The notes under the pieces are model-generated. The model saw only the letters and a list, made by a program, of their open reading frames with translations. It was not told the DNA's origin and did no database searches. 64,000 bases of DNA from Xanthocytophaga agilis (lineage in GTDB: Bacteria; Bacteroidota; Bacteroidia; Cytophagales; 172606-1): contig NZ_JASJOU010000024.1 in assembly GCF_030068605.1 (NCBI RefSeq), forward strand, positions 1 to 64,000, written 5' to 3'. The stretch's first letter is position 1; each line of letters begins with the position of its first letter. Positions 1 to 10,804 of the stretch are shown here, in pieces. The translations under genes were made by a program, and so were the position numbers.

Positions 1-3000
1 CAATCGGTAGTGTGACATTAACAGCCGTTCCATTGACAGCAACCGTGACAGGCAATGATCCAAGTGGCTGTTCAGCTACCAACGGATCGATTGTGATTAC
101 CAATGTAACAGGAGGAACTGCACCATATACATACTCAATTGATGGCGTGAATTATGTGTCAGCATCCACATTCAGCAATTTGTCCAGTGGCAGTTACACT
201 GTCTTCATTCAGGATGCCTCAGGTTGTGTGATCAGTTCGACTCAGAGTCTGGCAGCTACAGGGGGTATATTAAGTGTTCAGACTACAACCATATCTGAAT
301 CAGGTTGTTCGACCAAAGATGGTAGTATCACAGTGACCAATGTGGTAGGAGTAGGAGGACCTTATACGTACTATATCGATGGAGTGATTAATCCGGCAGG
401 AGCAAGCAACAATGTTCTGTCAGGTTTATCTTCGGGAGCCCATGTAGTGCGAGTGGTGGCATCGAATGGTTGTGATTACACAGTGAATGTGATTGTGGGT
501 AGCAACTGTTCCAATACATGTACCTTAAGTGCTTCAATCGGATCTAAGAGTAATCCAACCTGTGCAGGCAACGATGGCTCGATCAGTGTGAGTGCGATCA
601 ATAACACAGGAACGATACAGTACTCAATAGATGGAGGCACAACATATGTGACAGGTAGTGTGTTCACAGGTTTGAGTGCAGGCAACTACACAATCCTTGT
701 GAAGGATGCTTCAGGCTGTCAGACCAGTGTAAGTGCAGTATTGAGTTTGCCAGCAGCTATTACAGCGACAATAAGTGGAAGTAATCCAACCAGTTGTACT
801 ACAACAGATGGTTCAATCACAATCAGTGCTGTTGCTGGCGGCACAAGTCCATACAATTATAGTCTGGATGGTGTAACTTTCACCAATACAACAGGTGTGT
901 TTACAGGTTTAACCGCTGGTAACTATACCATATATGTAAAAGATGCTGCAGGTTGTAGTGCAACATTTGCACAAACGATCACCGCGCCAAGCGGAATCAC
1001 AGCAACAATTGCTTCTACCAATGAAACAGCATGTAATGCAAACGATGGTTCAGCAACAGTATCTGTATCTGGTGGAACAGCTCCATATGAATATTATATC
1101 GGAGGAGTGGCAAATCCAGCAGGTCTGAATAATAGTGTGTTCGTATCTCTGGCACCTGGATCGTATACAATCCTGGTAAAAGATGCAGCAGGATGTGAGT
1201 TTACTACAACAACAACAGTAACTAAGTTTACTTGCCCTCCAGTTTGTAATCTGACAGCGACTGCAAGTGGAGCCAATCCAACTAGTTGTACCACAACAGA
1301 TGGTAGTGTGAGTGTGAGCAATGTAAGTGGTGGAACATTGCCATATCAGTACTCAATAGATGGTACAACATTCCAGTCTTCAGCAAGCTTTACCGGATTA
1401 GGTGCAGGAACTTACACGATTACCATTAAGGATGCAGCTAACTGTAGCATCACTCTAACACAGGTGATTACAGCACCGAGCGGAATCACAGCGACTGTTG
1501 CTTCTACCAATGAGACAGCATGTAACACAAATGATGGTTCGGCAACAGTAACAGTATCTGGTGGCACAGCTCCATATCAGTACTTTATCAATGGAAGTGT
1601 GAATCCGGCGGGTGCTAATAATAATGTGTTTGCATCGTTAGCTCCTGGTTCGTACACACTTAAAGTAGTAGATGCTAATAATTGTGAATTCACAGTGACT
1701 GCAACTGTAACCAAGTTTACTTGTCCTACTTGTACACTGGCTGCTACAAACACATCTGTAGCTCCAACTTGTAGTAATGTAAGTGGTGGTTCAATCACTG
1801 TGACTCCTACAGGTGGTACAACTCCATATGAATACTCAGTAAATGGCGGCGCATTTGCAGCAGGAACCGGGCAGTTTACTGGACTGACTGCTGGAACATA
1901 CAGTATCATAGTAAGAGATGCAGCTGGTTGCCAGGTTACATTAACTCCGGTAACTTTTGCTAACCCTGCTATCACATTGTCAGCTACTACAACAAACCCT
2001 AGTGCGTGTGGTGTAGATGATGGAACAATCAAGGCAACTGTATCAGGAGGTACTTCTCCATATAGCTATAGCCTGGATGGTACTAACTTCATCAATACAA
2101 CAGGTAACTTTACTGGTTTGTCTGCTGGTTCGTATATAGTGTATGTACAGGATGCAACGGGTTGTATAGTAAATACCAATGTTACTATCACAGTACCAAC
2201 AGGTATCACTGCCATGACAGTAACTCCAACTTCTGAAACTGCTTGTGGTAAAATAGACGGAACTATCACAGTAAGCGGAATAACAGGTGGATCTTTACCT
2301 TATCAATATTATATCAATGGTGTAGTCAATCCGGATGGTATCAATAACAATACCTTCTCAGGCCTGGCTGCTGCTAACTATACAATAAGAGTAGTAGATG
2401 CAAATGGTTGTGAGTTTGTCGCAACTGCAACAGTATCTACGACATGTCCAACCTGTCAGTTGACCGCAACGATAACTTCGGCTAATTCGACAAGTTGTGC
2501 AGGTAATGGAACCATCACAATTAGTGGTGAAACCAATGGAACAGCTCCGTATCAGTATTCAATAGATGGAGTGAACTTCCAGTCAGGTGCTTCATTCACA
2601 AATCTGGCAGGTGGTAATTATACAGTAGTAATAAAAGATGGCAATGGTTGTACCTTCAGCAAGTCTGTTGTAATTACAGCACCGAGTGGGGTAAGTGCAA
2701 CAATCTCATCAACTAATGAGACAGCATGTAACACAAATGACGGATCTGCAACAGTAACAGTTTCAGGCGGAACATCTCCATATGAATATTATATCGGTGG
2801 AGTGGCAAATCCAGCAGGTCTGAATAACAATGTGTTCGCATCTCTGGCTCCTGGATCTTACACGATCCTGGTAAAAGATGCAGCAGGATGTGAGTTTACT
2901 ACAACAACAACAGTAACCAAGTTTACTTGTCCTCCAGTTTGTAACCTGACTGCAACTGCAAGTGGTACTAACTCAACTAACTGTACGACTCCAAATGGAT

Positions 3001-6000
3001 CAATAAATGTAAGTGGAGTAACAGGTGGAACACTGCCATATCAGTACTCAATTGATGGCACAACATTCCAGTCTTCAGCAAGCTTTACTGGATTAGGTGC
3101 AGGAACTTATACAATTACCATTAAGGATGCAGCTAACTGTAGCATTACTCTAACACAGACGATTACAGCACCGAGCGGAATCACAGCAACACTTGCTTCT
3201 ACAAATGAGACAGCATGTAATGCAAACGATGGTTCAGCAACAGTATCTGTATCTGGTGGAACAGCTCCATATCAATACTTTATCAATGGAAGTGTGAATC
3301 CGGCTGGGGCGAATAATAATGTATTCGCATCGTTAGCTCCTGGGTCTTATACACTTAAAGTCGTAGATGCTAATAACTGTGAATTTACTTCTGCAGTAAC
3401 AGTAACTAAGTTCAACTGTTCAACTTGTAACATTGCCGCTACATTTGTTCCAGTTGTTTCAACTAGCTGTACACTTCCAAATGGTAGTATCGCAGTGACT
3501 GCAACAGGAGGCACAGCGCCTTATCAGTACTCAATCAATGGATCAGCGTTCCAGAATGGAAATGTTTTTGCAGGCTTGAGTGGTGGCAATTACACAATTG
3601 TTGTAAAAGACGCAACGGGATGTTCAGCAAGCTTTAATCAATCACTTGCTTTACCAAATGGATTTGGTGCTAGTGCAACTATCTCTAATGAGCAATCATG
3701 TAAAGCGAATGATGGACGAGTAACTGTAACTGCAACAGGAGGAATTGCACCATACGAATTCTATATCAATGGTGTACCAAATCCGGCAGGCATCAGCAGT
3801 GGCAACTTTACAAATCTTGCTCCTGGTAGTTACACGATCCTGTTAAGAGATGCCAACAGATGTGAAATAACCATTGTATCGACAATCTCTCAGTTTAATT
3901 GTACAGGAAGTTGTAACCTAACAGCTCAGGCATTTGCAAGTCCGGTATTGTGTAGTGGTGTAAATGATGGAAGTGCTATCCTGGTCAATGTGTCTGGTGG
4001 TAGTGGTAACTATGAGTATAGTATCGATAATGGTCTGACGTATCAGGTGAACCCTCAGTTTACAAGTTTAGGTGCAGGTAATTACAATATATTTGTGAGA
4101 GATAGAGCAAATCTGGCTTGTATCGCTTCATTCCCGGTTACTGTTACAAGCAAGTTTAATGTAGCAGGTATCATAATCGTGAATCAGCCGAAGACATGTG
4201 GTGATAAAGGAACGATTACCTTTACCAATGTATATGGTGGACAAGCTCCTTATCTGTTCAGTGTGGATGGAACTACCTTCGTATCAGATACAGTCTTTAC
4301 AAACCTTAATCCGGGAGCATACAAGGCAACTATTCGGGATTCTAAAGGTTGTCAGTTCTCTGCAACAATTAATGTGATAGGAGGACAAGCTATTACAGCT
4401 ACAGTATCTGAAGGTACACAAGCTTCTTGCGGTAAGTCAGATGGTACAATCCTCATCACAAATGTAAGTGGTGGTTCAGGTGTGTTTGTTTACTCTCTGG
4501 ATGGAACAAACTTCTCAGGTACTACTACCTTCACAGGATTGGCTGCAGGAGCATATACAGTATATATTAAAGAACAAAATGGTGCTTGTGTCGCTACATT
4601 CCCTGTTACTGTGACTACAGGAGAATGTTGTAAACTGACTGCTACTACCTCTTCAACACAGCCAACGGGTTGTTCAAGTTCAGACGGTAGTATCACAGTG
4701 AACGTAACAGATGGTGTGGCTCCATTGACCTATAAGCTTAACAATGGTACAGCTCAAAGTAATAATGTCTTCAGTGGATTGGGTAACGGAAGTTATACGA
4801 TCACTGTGACAGACGCTAACAACTGTACTATTACAGTAACAGCTACATTGGTTTCTCCAAATTCAGTAACGGCTCAGGCAGAACAGGTACAATCAGCATC
4901 ATGTTATGGTAAATCAGATGGTGCAGCTCGTCTGATCAATGTAAGTGGTGGGTCCGGAAGCTATGAGTATTCAATAGATGGAACAACTTATCAAGCCAGT
5001 GTGCTGTTTACAGGATTAAAAGCGAATGTGTATCTGTTATATGTAAGAGATAAAGTGAACGGTTGTGTAGCTTCTTATCCTGTAACGATTACGGAGGCTA
5101 GCCAGATAACAGCAACTGTGACTCGTGTTAATCCTTCTACTTGCAGCACAACTGACGGATCAATTTCAATTACAGGTTTGGTAGGTGGAGTAAGTCCTTA
5201 TCAGTTTAGTCTGGATAGTCTGGCTGGTTACCAGTCAACTGCACAGTTTACTGGCTTAGGTAATGGAACTTACAAAGTATATATTAAAGATAGCCGTGGT
5301 TGTATGGCTGTATACACTATGACTCTGAGTTCACCAAATGCTGTAGTGGCCGGTTCTCCTACATTAGTTAACCCAACTTGTCAGGGATCTAACAATGGTG
5401 AGATTCGTATGGGTAATATAACAGGTGGAACAGCTCCTTATCAATACTCAATCAATGGAGGCGCATATCAGGTGTCTGGAATATTTACTGCCTTACCTGC
5501 AGGTACACACATCGTGAGAATCAAAGATCAGACAGGTTGTGAGTATTCATTCACCTATACACTGACTGAGCCTGCTGCAATCACATTTGATATAGCGCAG
5601 ACAAAAGAGGCAACATGTACAGATCCAACAGGAACAGTAGAAGTACAGAATCCGACAGGAGGTATCACTCCATACAAGTATAGTCTCAACAATATTGACT
5701 TCCAGTCTTCACCAATATTCGAAAATCTGGATCCGGGAGATTATATCATGTATGTACGTGATGCTACCAAGAATACGTGTGCAAGTACGAAACCATTCAC
5801 AATTCGTGGTGCGAAGAGTGTGGCATACGAAATTGCTGTAAGTAATATCGGTTGTTCTACATCAGAAAAAGGAAGCATCACCATCTATAATATTACAGGT
5901 GGAATAGAAACGGGTGCTACAGTAGAATACGGAATCAGTATCAATGGAGGAAAAACATTCCGTTACATTAATACAGATAGCACTACATTTGAGAATCTGG

Positions 6001-7046
6001 ACGCTGGTACATACAATATAGTTATAGAGTATGGATCAGGTTGTACAACAACTGCTCAGGTGGCAACTATCAGTGCAGGATCTCTAACATTCACTGTAAG
6101 CTCAACAGCTGCAACATGTGGTGCTAACAATGGTTCTGCAGAAGTAACAGTTGTTAACCCGGTTGCTGGTAAGACATATTACTACTCACTGGATAATGTG
6201 AACTTCTTCACTACTCCAATCTTCTCTAACCTGTATTCAGGAAGTTATAAGATGTATGTGAGAGAAAGTATGGCTGATGTTTGTCCGAATATCAAGGACT
6301 TCATAGTGGCAGGACCAGATTCAGTACGTTATGTAATACGTCGTCAGGATTGTAACACTGTAATTGTAGATAGCCTGCGTGGTGGTATTGCTCCTTATAT
6401 CATCCATATTACAGGAGCCAAAACAATCAAAACTGGTGAATTGTTTACAAATAGCTTTACGTTCACTGACTTACCAGATGGAGATTATGCAATGGTTATC
6501 ACAGACAGTAAAGGATGTAATACATTGCCTTATAACTTCCGTGTAGGAAATGCAATCAGATATAAGACCAAAGTAACAGCTTCTGTAATTGAAGAGCCAA
6601 CTGGTAAAGTATTGATCTACGATATCACAGGTGGTCAGCCAGCTTATGAAGTGAGTGTAGATGGTCAGACATGGACGAAAATAAAAGATACGTCTATTCC
6701 GATAGATACGTTGGTTGAAAAACTGCCTGTTGGATTAGTGACTATTTATGTTCGTGATGCCAATGGTTGTATTCAGTCAACAACAGTAGAGATACCAGAA
6801 ATGAAGTTTGTTGTACCAAATATCTTTACACCAAATGGTGATGGTATTAACGATACATTCTTTATCACAAAACTACCTACCAATACCTTTGTAACAATCA
6901 TAGATCGTTGGGGTAGAGTAGTATTCCAGTCTCGTGATTACAAAAATGATTGGGATGGTGGCACATATCCGGATGGTATTTACTACTATACTATTGATAT
7001 AGCTGGTGAAGAAACGTATAAAGGCTGGGTGCAGATCTGGCGATAA
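1..7046 (+). CDS. Giant SprB-repeat adhesin with type B T9SS sorting domain (5' partial)
   Basis: The reading frame is open to the left edge, so the true start and signal peptide lie outside the window; the GTG at 12 is only the first possible start codon inside it. The visible ~2,345 residues are about 25 degenerate modules of 80-90 residues. Each has a Cys near its start, a DGSI-like turn, a GGTAPYxYSIDG-like core and an ending such as GxYTxxVxDAxGC, which matches the SprB repeat family of gliding adhesins. The last ~90 residues (NIFTPNGDGINDTF, DRWGRVVF, W-D-G, PDGIYYY, final WR) form the gliding-associated C-terminal domain, a type B signal for secretion through the type IX system. The protein is probably a cell-surface filament for adhesion or gliding. 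The PorP/SprF gene downstream is the usual partner of such cargo. A strong terminator follows the stop. Confidence 0.93.
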   Translation, partial: IGSVTLTAVPLTATVTGNDPSGCSATNGSIVITNVTGGTAPYTYSIDGVNYVSASTFSNLSSGSYTVFIQDASGCVISSTQSLAATGGILSVQTTTISESGCSTKDGSITVTNVVGVGGPYTYYIDGVINPAGASNNVLSGLSSGAHVVRVVASNGCDYTVNVIVGSNCSNTCTLSASIGSKSNPTCAGNDGSISVSAINNTGTIQYSIDGGTTYVTGSVFTGLSAGNYTILVKDASGCQTSVSAVLSLPAAITATISGSNPTSCTTTDGSITISAVAGGTSPYNYSLDGVTFTNTTGVFTGLTAGNYTIYVKDAAGCSATFAQTITAPSGITATIASTNETACNANDGSATVSVSGGTAPYEYYIGGVANPAGLNNSVFVSLAPGSYTILVKDAAGCEFTTTTTVTKFTCPPVCNLTATASGANPTSCTTTDGSVSVSNVSGGTLPYQYSIDGTTFQSSASFTGLGAGTYTITIKDAANCSITLTQVITAPSGITATVASTNETACNTNDGSATVTVSGGTAPYQYFINGSVNPAGANNNVFASLAPGSYTLKVVDANNCEFTVTATVTKFTCPTCTLAATNTSVAPTCSNVSGGSITVTPTGGTTPYEYSVNGGAFAAGTGQFTGLTAGTYSIIVRDAAGCQVTLTPVTFANPAITLSATTTNPSACGVDDGTIKATVSGGTSPYSYSLDGTNFINTTGNFTGLSAGSYIVYVQDATGCIVNTNVTITVPTGITAMTVTPTSETACGKIDGTITVSGITGGSLPYQYYINGVVNPDGINNNTFSGLAAANYTIRVVDANGCEFVATATVSTTCPTCQLTATITSANSTSCAGNGTITISGETNGTAPYQYSIDGVNFQSGASFTNLAGGNYTVVIKDGNGCTFSKSVVITAPSGVSATISSTNETACNTNDGSATVTVSGGTSPYEYYIGGVANPAGLNNNVFASLAPGSYTILVKDAAGCEFTTTTTVTKFTCPPVCNLTATASGTNSTNCTTPNGSINVSGVTGGTLPYQYSIDGTTFQSSASFTGLGAGTYTITIKDAANCSITLTQTITAPSGITATLASTNETACNANDGSATVSVSGGTAPYQYFINGSVNPAGANNNVFASLAPGSYTLKVVDANNCEFTSAVTVTKFNCSTCNIAATFVPVVSTSCTLPNGSIAVTATGGTAPYQYSINGSAFQNGNVFAGLSGGNYTIVVKDATGCSASFNQSLALPNGFGASATISNEQSCKANDGRVTVTATGGIAPYEFYINGVPNPAGISSGNFTNLAPGSYTILLRDANRCEITIVSTISQFNCTGSCNLTAQAFASPVLCSGVNDGSAILVNVSGGSGNYEYSIDNGLTYQVNPQFTSLGAGNYNIFVRDRANLACIASFPVTVTSKFNVAGIIIVNQPKTCGDKGTITFTNVYGGQAPYLFSVDGTTFVSDTVFTNLNPGAYKATIRDSKGCQFSATINVIGGQAITATVSEGTQASCGKSDGTILITNVSGGSGVFVYSLDGTNFSGTTTFTGLAAGAYTVYIKEQNGACVATFPVTVTTGECCKLTATTSSTQPTGCSSSDGSITVNVTDGVAPLTYKLNNGTAQSNNVFSGLGNGSYTITVTDANNCTITVTATLVSPNSVTAQAEQVQSASCYGKSDGAARLINVSGGSGSYEYSIDGTTYQASVLFTGLKANVYLLYVRDKVNGCVASYPVTITEASQITATVTRVNPSTCSTTDGSISITGLVGGVSPYQFSLDSLAGYQSTAQFTGLGNGTYKVYIKDSRGCMAVYTMTLSSPNAVVAGSPTLVNPTCQGSNNGEIRMGNITGGTAPYQYSINGGAYQVSGIFTALPAGTHIVRIKDQTGCEYSFTYTLTEPAAITFDIAQTKEATCTDPTGTVEVQNPTGGITPYKYSLNNIDFQSSPIFENLDPGDYIMYVRDATKNTCASTKPFTIRGAKSVAYEIAVSNIGCSTSEKGSITIYNITGGIETGATVEYGISINGGKTFRYINTDSTTFENLDAGTYNIVIEYGSGCTTTAQVATISAGSLTFTVSSTAATCGANNGSAEVTVVNPVAGKTYYYSLDNVNFFTTPIFSNLYSGSYKMYVRESMADVCPNIKDFIVAGPDSVRYVIRRQDCNTVIVDSLRGGIAPYIIHITGAKTIKTGELFTNSFTFTDLPDGDYAMVITDSKGCNTLPYNFRVGNAIRYKTKVTASVIEEPTGKVLIYDITGGQPAYEVSVDGQTWTKIKDTSIPIDTLVEKLPVGLVTIYVRDANGCIQSTTVEIPEMKFVVPNIFTPNGDGINDTFFITKLPTNTFVTIIDRWGRVVFQSRDYKNDWDGGTYPDGIYYYTIDIAGEETYKGWVQIWR
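1004..3432 (+). repeat. Long direct duplication inside the adhesin gene
   Basis: A block of about 735 bp starting near 1004 recurs near 2699, offset by 1,695 bp (565 codons, in frame). The two copies are nearly identical over long stretches. For example, the TTFQSSASFTGLG-coding segment at 1371 recurs at 3066, and the NPAGANNNVFASLAPGSY segment recurs with few changes. Most other modules in the gene are far more diverged, so this is a recent multi-module duplication on top of the older tandem repeats. Boundaries are approximate. Confidence 0.8.
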
Positions 7047-7050
7047 GCGA

Positions 7051-7089
7051 AAAAAAGCCTGTAAAGAGTGATTCTTTACAGGCTTTTTT
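7051..7089 (+). terminator. Intrinsic terminator after the adhesin gene
   Basis: A 17-bp perfect stem (left arm 7051-7067, right arm 7073-7089) with a 5-nt loop has A-rich and T-rich ends. It starts 5 nt after the adhesin stop codon. The right arm ends in six T followed by more T-rich sequence, so it should work on the + strand. Confidence 0.88.
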
Positions 7090-7433
7090 CTTTTATGAGT
7101 AATTTTTTGCAAAGGGACATTTTAACAAAAAAATGTCATAATACATATAAAGCATGCACAATGCCAGAAGAATATGCGGGTGTGTCTGAAAATATAAATA
7201 GTAAACAGAAGAAAGTAACTTAATGATAACGTTTGAGTTAATCGACGAATGCTCGAAAATATTCGATGAATGAAGGGAAAAGTTTGATAAATATTACACT
7301 GTACACTAACAATAGAATACAGAAAGCATGCTAATAGAAATATAGCGACCTTTACTTTGCTGGAAAACCTATTTTGTTGAGCAATGCTCTGTCATAATAT
7401 TTCTCCGGGAGTAAAGTATTATTCGCTACAGCT
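7090..7433. other. Intergenic region with possible regulatory direct repeat
   Basis: No gene is visible in this 344-bp AT-rich gap. It contains two copies of the motif TCGAYGAATG, at about 7242-7251 and 7263-7272, spaced 21 bp apart (two helical turns). A promoter-like TTACTTTG lies at 7352-7359, one mismatch from the Bacteroidota -7 element TAnnTTTG, about 75 bp before the next start codon. The regulatory roles are inferred. Confidence 0.3.
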
Positions 7434-10400
7434 ATGAAAAAAAAATTTACTATTCAGAAGATTTTCGTTTTTCTTCTTTTGAGCTGGATGGTAATTCAGC
7501 AAAGCAAAGGCCAAACATCAGTCTTCAAATCCACATCCCGAAAAATCGTGTATGCCTATGAAGGGTTCGATTACTTCGGGAGTGTCAGAGTACCGGGGCA
7601 GTTTGGGCAGGCTCCTTCTTCTTTAAATAATCCGCTGACGCCTGGAGTATCCAGAGCAACAGAAGCTTCACAGGCAAGTGCAACGGGATTAAATCTACAC
7701 AATATCAATACAAATAAATCCAACACCAATTCTGCTACAGCGTTGGGATGGGCAGGAGACTGGGTTGCTTCTAATGGGGCGAGTACTCCTTATGAGCTGA
7801 GTACTACTACATTAGAAAATATAGTCAATAGTCCGAATTCTGCTCCTGCCCCAAATACATCCAATGAGAAGTTTAGTCTGATTAATTCAGGATTCTATGC
7901 TACAGTTGGTGCCAGTGGCGGAGGGACTATTGGTCGGAGGTTACAGACTAGTACAGGAGGGTATTTTTATGAATATGAGATATTTGATGAAAACAATCAG
8001 AACAATCGTTTAGATAACTCCTATACAAATGCCTATTGGTACAATGCAGGTATTAATGCAAGAGATCGTTTTGTGAGAACTTTATCTGAAAGTACTATTC
8101 GGACATTGGGTTCCAGTAACGCTGCTATCCATAAGGTTTCAGAGAGAACAGGGCCTTTACCTACCTCAGGTACAGATCCTGAGGGTAGTGGAAACAAATA
8201 TACTGGTAAGACTTATACAGCCAATACCAGTATTGGAGCCAATGGAAGTACCATCTGGTTAGGCTTTCTAATGCGTTTGAGTAGTGATGCTGCGAATAAT
8301 GAAGATGCCTTTGTTAATCTTCATCTTAATAATAATCCGTATCAGGTAGATAATAATAAAGTGTCTATTGGGTATTTTGGAACTACTGATCCTGCAAGTT
8401 TTGGCATAGGTGCTACCAAGCGTTGGGGTTTACGGATAGGTTCTACATCCTATGTAAGTCCTTTGGCAATAGGTGATGTGGCAGATAGTTCTGCTGTTGT
8501 ACCAGGTAAATTTACTTTGTTGGTAGTAAGTATAACTTTCAATTATAGTGGCAATAATACAGTGAACTTTTTTGTCATTAATGATAACAGCAAATATTAT
8601 GATGATATTACGGGTGATGGTATCATTGATGCACCTACACCTATTGGAACATTTTCAGTGCCAGGTGATTTGTCATTTCATTCACTTGCTTATGAAGGTG
8701 GAAATACCATTGGAAGAAGTGATATAGATGAAATTAGATTTGCCAGGAGCTATGATTTGGCAGCATTGTCATCGCAAAGTGTTGCAATGGTACGTGACTT
8801 GTGTGAAAGCGATATGAATGGTGATGGAGATCCTGACGGGCAAGCAGGAATCAATGTGAATCAGGGGGGTGATTTAGGCTATTCAAATGTAATAGATGCA
8901 GATAGCGATGGAAAATATGAGGTATCAGAAGTTCCAGGAACAGAGACAGTAGGTACTACAGGACCATATAATAGTACATATGATGTTTCTAATCCAGGAA
9001 ATGATGCCACCAGTGCCGAAGACAGAGTTGTATTCATGAATGGAAATAGTACATTATATGGAACTCGTTTTGATGCATTAGCTCCAGGATTTACATATAA
9101 TATAAACAATAACTCACAACCCAATGATGGGAACTACTATATAGGGACACAAAGCCGGAATCCTTTTGGGCAGGAAGGAGGATGGCCGGTTTGGATTAAT
9201 GCGTACGATAATAGTGGGGACAAATTGGGTAATATGATGGTTTTAAATGCAGCCTATAGCCGAAATCTTTTCTTTCAGCAGGAGGTTTCCGGTATTTGTC
9301 CAGGTACACAATACGAATTCTATGCAGATATTCTGAATTTATTTAACCGTCAGATTAAATCAGTAACTAATCTGTCTGCCTCAAAACAAGACTACAGCTG
9401 CGGTTGTTACCCTTCTTTGGAACCAGGATGTGGCCAGTTTAGTGCTGCTGGTACGGATCAGGCTTTGTCTGATGGTTTAGGTGGAGCTACCAGGACTGGA
9501 GACTGGGATCTTCCTTCAGGTGTAACAGCTACTCAGGAATGTTTCGGATTGAATCCGGAGATAGAATTCCTGATTGATGGTGTTCCGGTTTATATTCCTC
9601 CAATCTCTATAAATAATGATGAGAAGTGGCATAGAGTAGGATTTACATTTATCACCAAAGACCCTCCTTCCGGAAAGATTACCGTTGCTGTACGTAACCG
9701 GGCACCTGGTGGCTCAGGCAATGACCTGGCAATGGATAATTTTATTTTCCGCCCATGTGGTCCGCAACTAAATCTTACCGATGCAGTTGTATGTAGTGAT
9801 ACATCTAACCATGTGATAGAATACGTTCCTACTGGAAAAACCTATAGAAAGCCTTATTATCGTTGGGTGATTAAACCTCCTCTTTGCCAATCTAACTGTA
9901 ATGATTCTATTCCTTCAAAAAGGGTTTATTGTCTGGCAAATTGTGGCACAGATCCCAATGATGACTCAGATAATCCGGATGATGCAGTATATGTAGAAGA
10001 TCCGGATACTACAAAGTGGCTTGTTGTTGGGGGTAAGGCATTCTTTACAGATGGAGTCGCACGATTGAGTCTGGATACGCTTGATCGCAATACACCTGAT
10101 TTTTTTACTGTTTTTCCAGGAGGTTTTATTCCAAAAGGGACTCAGATCATGGTTTATTCAGCGAGTGAGTCAGACGCAAATACAACTTCCGGAAATTGTC
10201 GGATTGCAGGTGCTCCTGCTACTCTGGTATGTGATTTTCTGACTTTACCAGCTAACCTGCTGCAGTTTACTGCAAAGGTAGAGTCTGACATGGTACGAGT
10301 GGACTGGAAAGTTGATAATGAGAAGGGTGTACAAGAATATATAGTGGAACGATCAACAAATGCCAAGGATTTTAGTGCTGTAGGATCAGTTGCTGCAAAA

Positions 10401-10793
10401 GGAGGAAATAATACTGTGCTGTCTTATTACTTCTATGACCAGAATCCGTTGGATGGTACTTCTTATTATCGCCTGAGGATTATAGATACAGACGGAACCT
10501 ATAAATTCTCTAAAATAGTATCAGTAGATGTCAATATCTCCTTTGCTGTATATCCTATACCTGCCAGTGATGAGGCCATTGTTGTAATGCTGGATGAAAA
10601 TAAAAAATCGAGAGATATTCAGATTAGAGTATCCAATACTCTTGGACAAGCTTTACTGGCATCTAATTATACATTACCAGCAGGCTCTCAGGAAATAAAA
10701 GTACCTGTTATTCATCTGGTGCCAGGGGTCTATATAATGGAAATAGTTACAGGAACACAGGTAACTAAAAAACGGATTATTATTGCACGATAA
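7434..10793 (+). CDS. Large secreted protein with type A T9SS C-terminal sorting domain
   Basis: The protein has 1119 residues and starts with a clear signal peptide (MKKKF, hydrophobic core FVFLLLSWMVI, predicted cleavage near SKG-Q). The body is rich in Asn, Ser, Gly and aromatic residues. It has a Ca-binding-like Asp-rich loop near residue 463 (DMNGDGDPDGQ), paired cysteines near 650-670 and 820-850, and a fibronectin-III-like stretch around 940-1030. The last ~80 residues (VYPIPASDEA, RVSNTLGQ, LVPGVYIMEI, KKRIIIAR) form a typical type A Por secretion system sorting domain. It is therefore predicted to be exported through the type IX system and attached to or released from the cell surface. 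Only 11 bp separate it from the next gene, so they are probably co-transcribed. Its specific function is unknown. Confidence 0.88.
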   Translation: MKKKFTIQKIFVFLLLSWMVIQQSKGQTSVFKSTSRKIVYAYEGFDYFGSVRVPGQFGQAPSSLNNPLTPGVSRATEASQASATGLNLHNINTNKSNTNSATALGWAGDWVASNGASTPYELSTTTLENIVNSPNSAPAPNTSNEKFSLINSGFYATVGASGGGTIGRRLQTSTGGYFYEYEIFDENNQNNRLDNSYTNAYWYNAGINARDRFVRTLSESTIRTLGSSNAAIHKVSERTGPLPTSGTDPEGSGNKYTGKTYTANTSIGANGSTIWLGFLMRLSSDAANNEDAFVNLHLNNNPYQVDNNKVSIGYFGTTDPASFGIGATKRWGLRIGSTSYVSPLAIGDVADSSAVVPGKFTLLVVSITFNYSGNNTVNFFVINDNSKYYDDITGDGIIDAPTPIGTFSVPGDLSFHSLAYEGGNTIGRSDIDEIRFARSYDLAALSSQSVAMVRDLCESDMNGDGDPDGQAGINVNQGGDLGYSNVIDADSDGKYEVSEVPGTETVGTTGPYNSTYDVSNPGNDATSAEDRVVFMNGNSTLYGTRFDALAPGFTYNINNNSQPNDGNYYIGTQSRNPFGQEGGWPVWINAYDNSGDKLGNMMVLNAAYSRNLFFQQEVSGICPGTQYEFYADILNLFNRQIKSVTNLSASKQDYSCGCYPSLEPGCGQFSAAGTDQALSDGLGGATRTGDWDLPSGVTATQECFGLNPEIEFLIDGVPVYIPPISINNDEKWHRVGFTFITKDPPSGKITVAVRNRAPGGSGNDLAMDNFIFRPCGPQLNLTDAVVCSDTSNHVIEYVPTGKTYRKPYYRWVIKPPLCQSNCNDSIPSKRVYCLANCGTDPNDDSDNPDDAVYVEDPDTTKWLVVGGKAFFTDGVARLSLDTLDRNTPDFFTVFPGGFIPKGTQIMVYSASESDANTTSGNCRIAGAPATLVCDFLTLPANLLQFTAKVESDMVRVDWKVDNEKGVQEYIVERSTNAKDFSAVGSVAAKGGNNTVLSYYFYDQNPLDGTSYYRLRIIDTDGTYKFSKIVSVDVNISFAVYPIPASDEAIVVMLDENKKSRDIQIRVSNTLGQALLASNYTLPAGSQEIKVPVIHLVPGVYIMEIVTGTQVTKKRIIIAR

Positions 10794-10804
10794 GTTATTG
10801 CGCT

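Noticed and set aside
1577-2032. 151-codon frame on the - strand inside the adhesin, plus several shorter ones at 476-685, 1094-1321, 2066-2269 and 4490-4696
   Set aside because: They are antisense to a strongly supported repeat protein and mirror its codon periodicity. They recur wherever the repeat recurs and lack any signal or domain.
1-7046. CRISPR-like regular direct repeats
   Set aside because: The repeats are 240-270 bp, degenerate and in frame with a protein. There are no short identical repeats with unique spacers.
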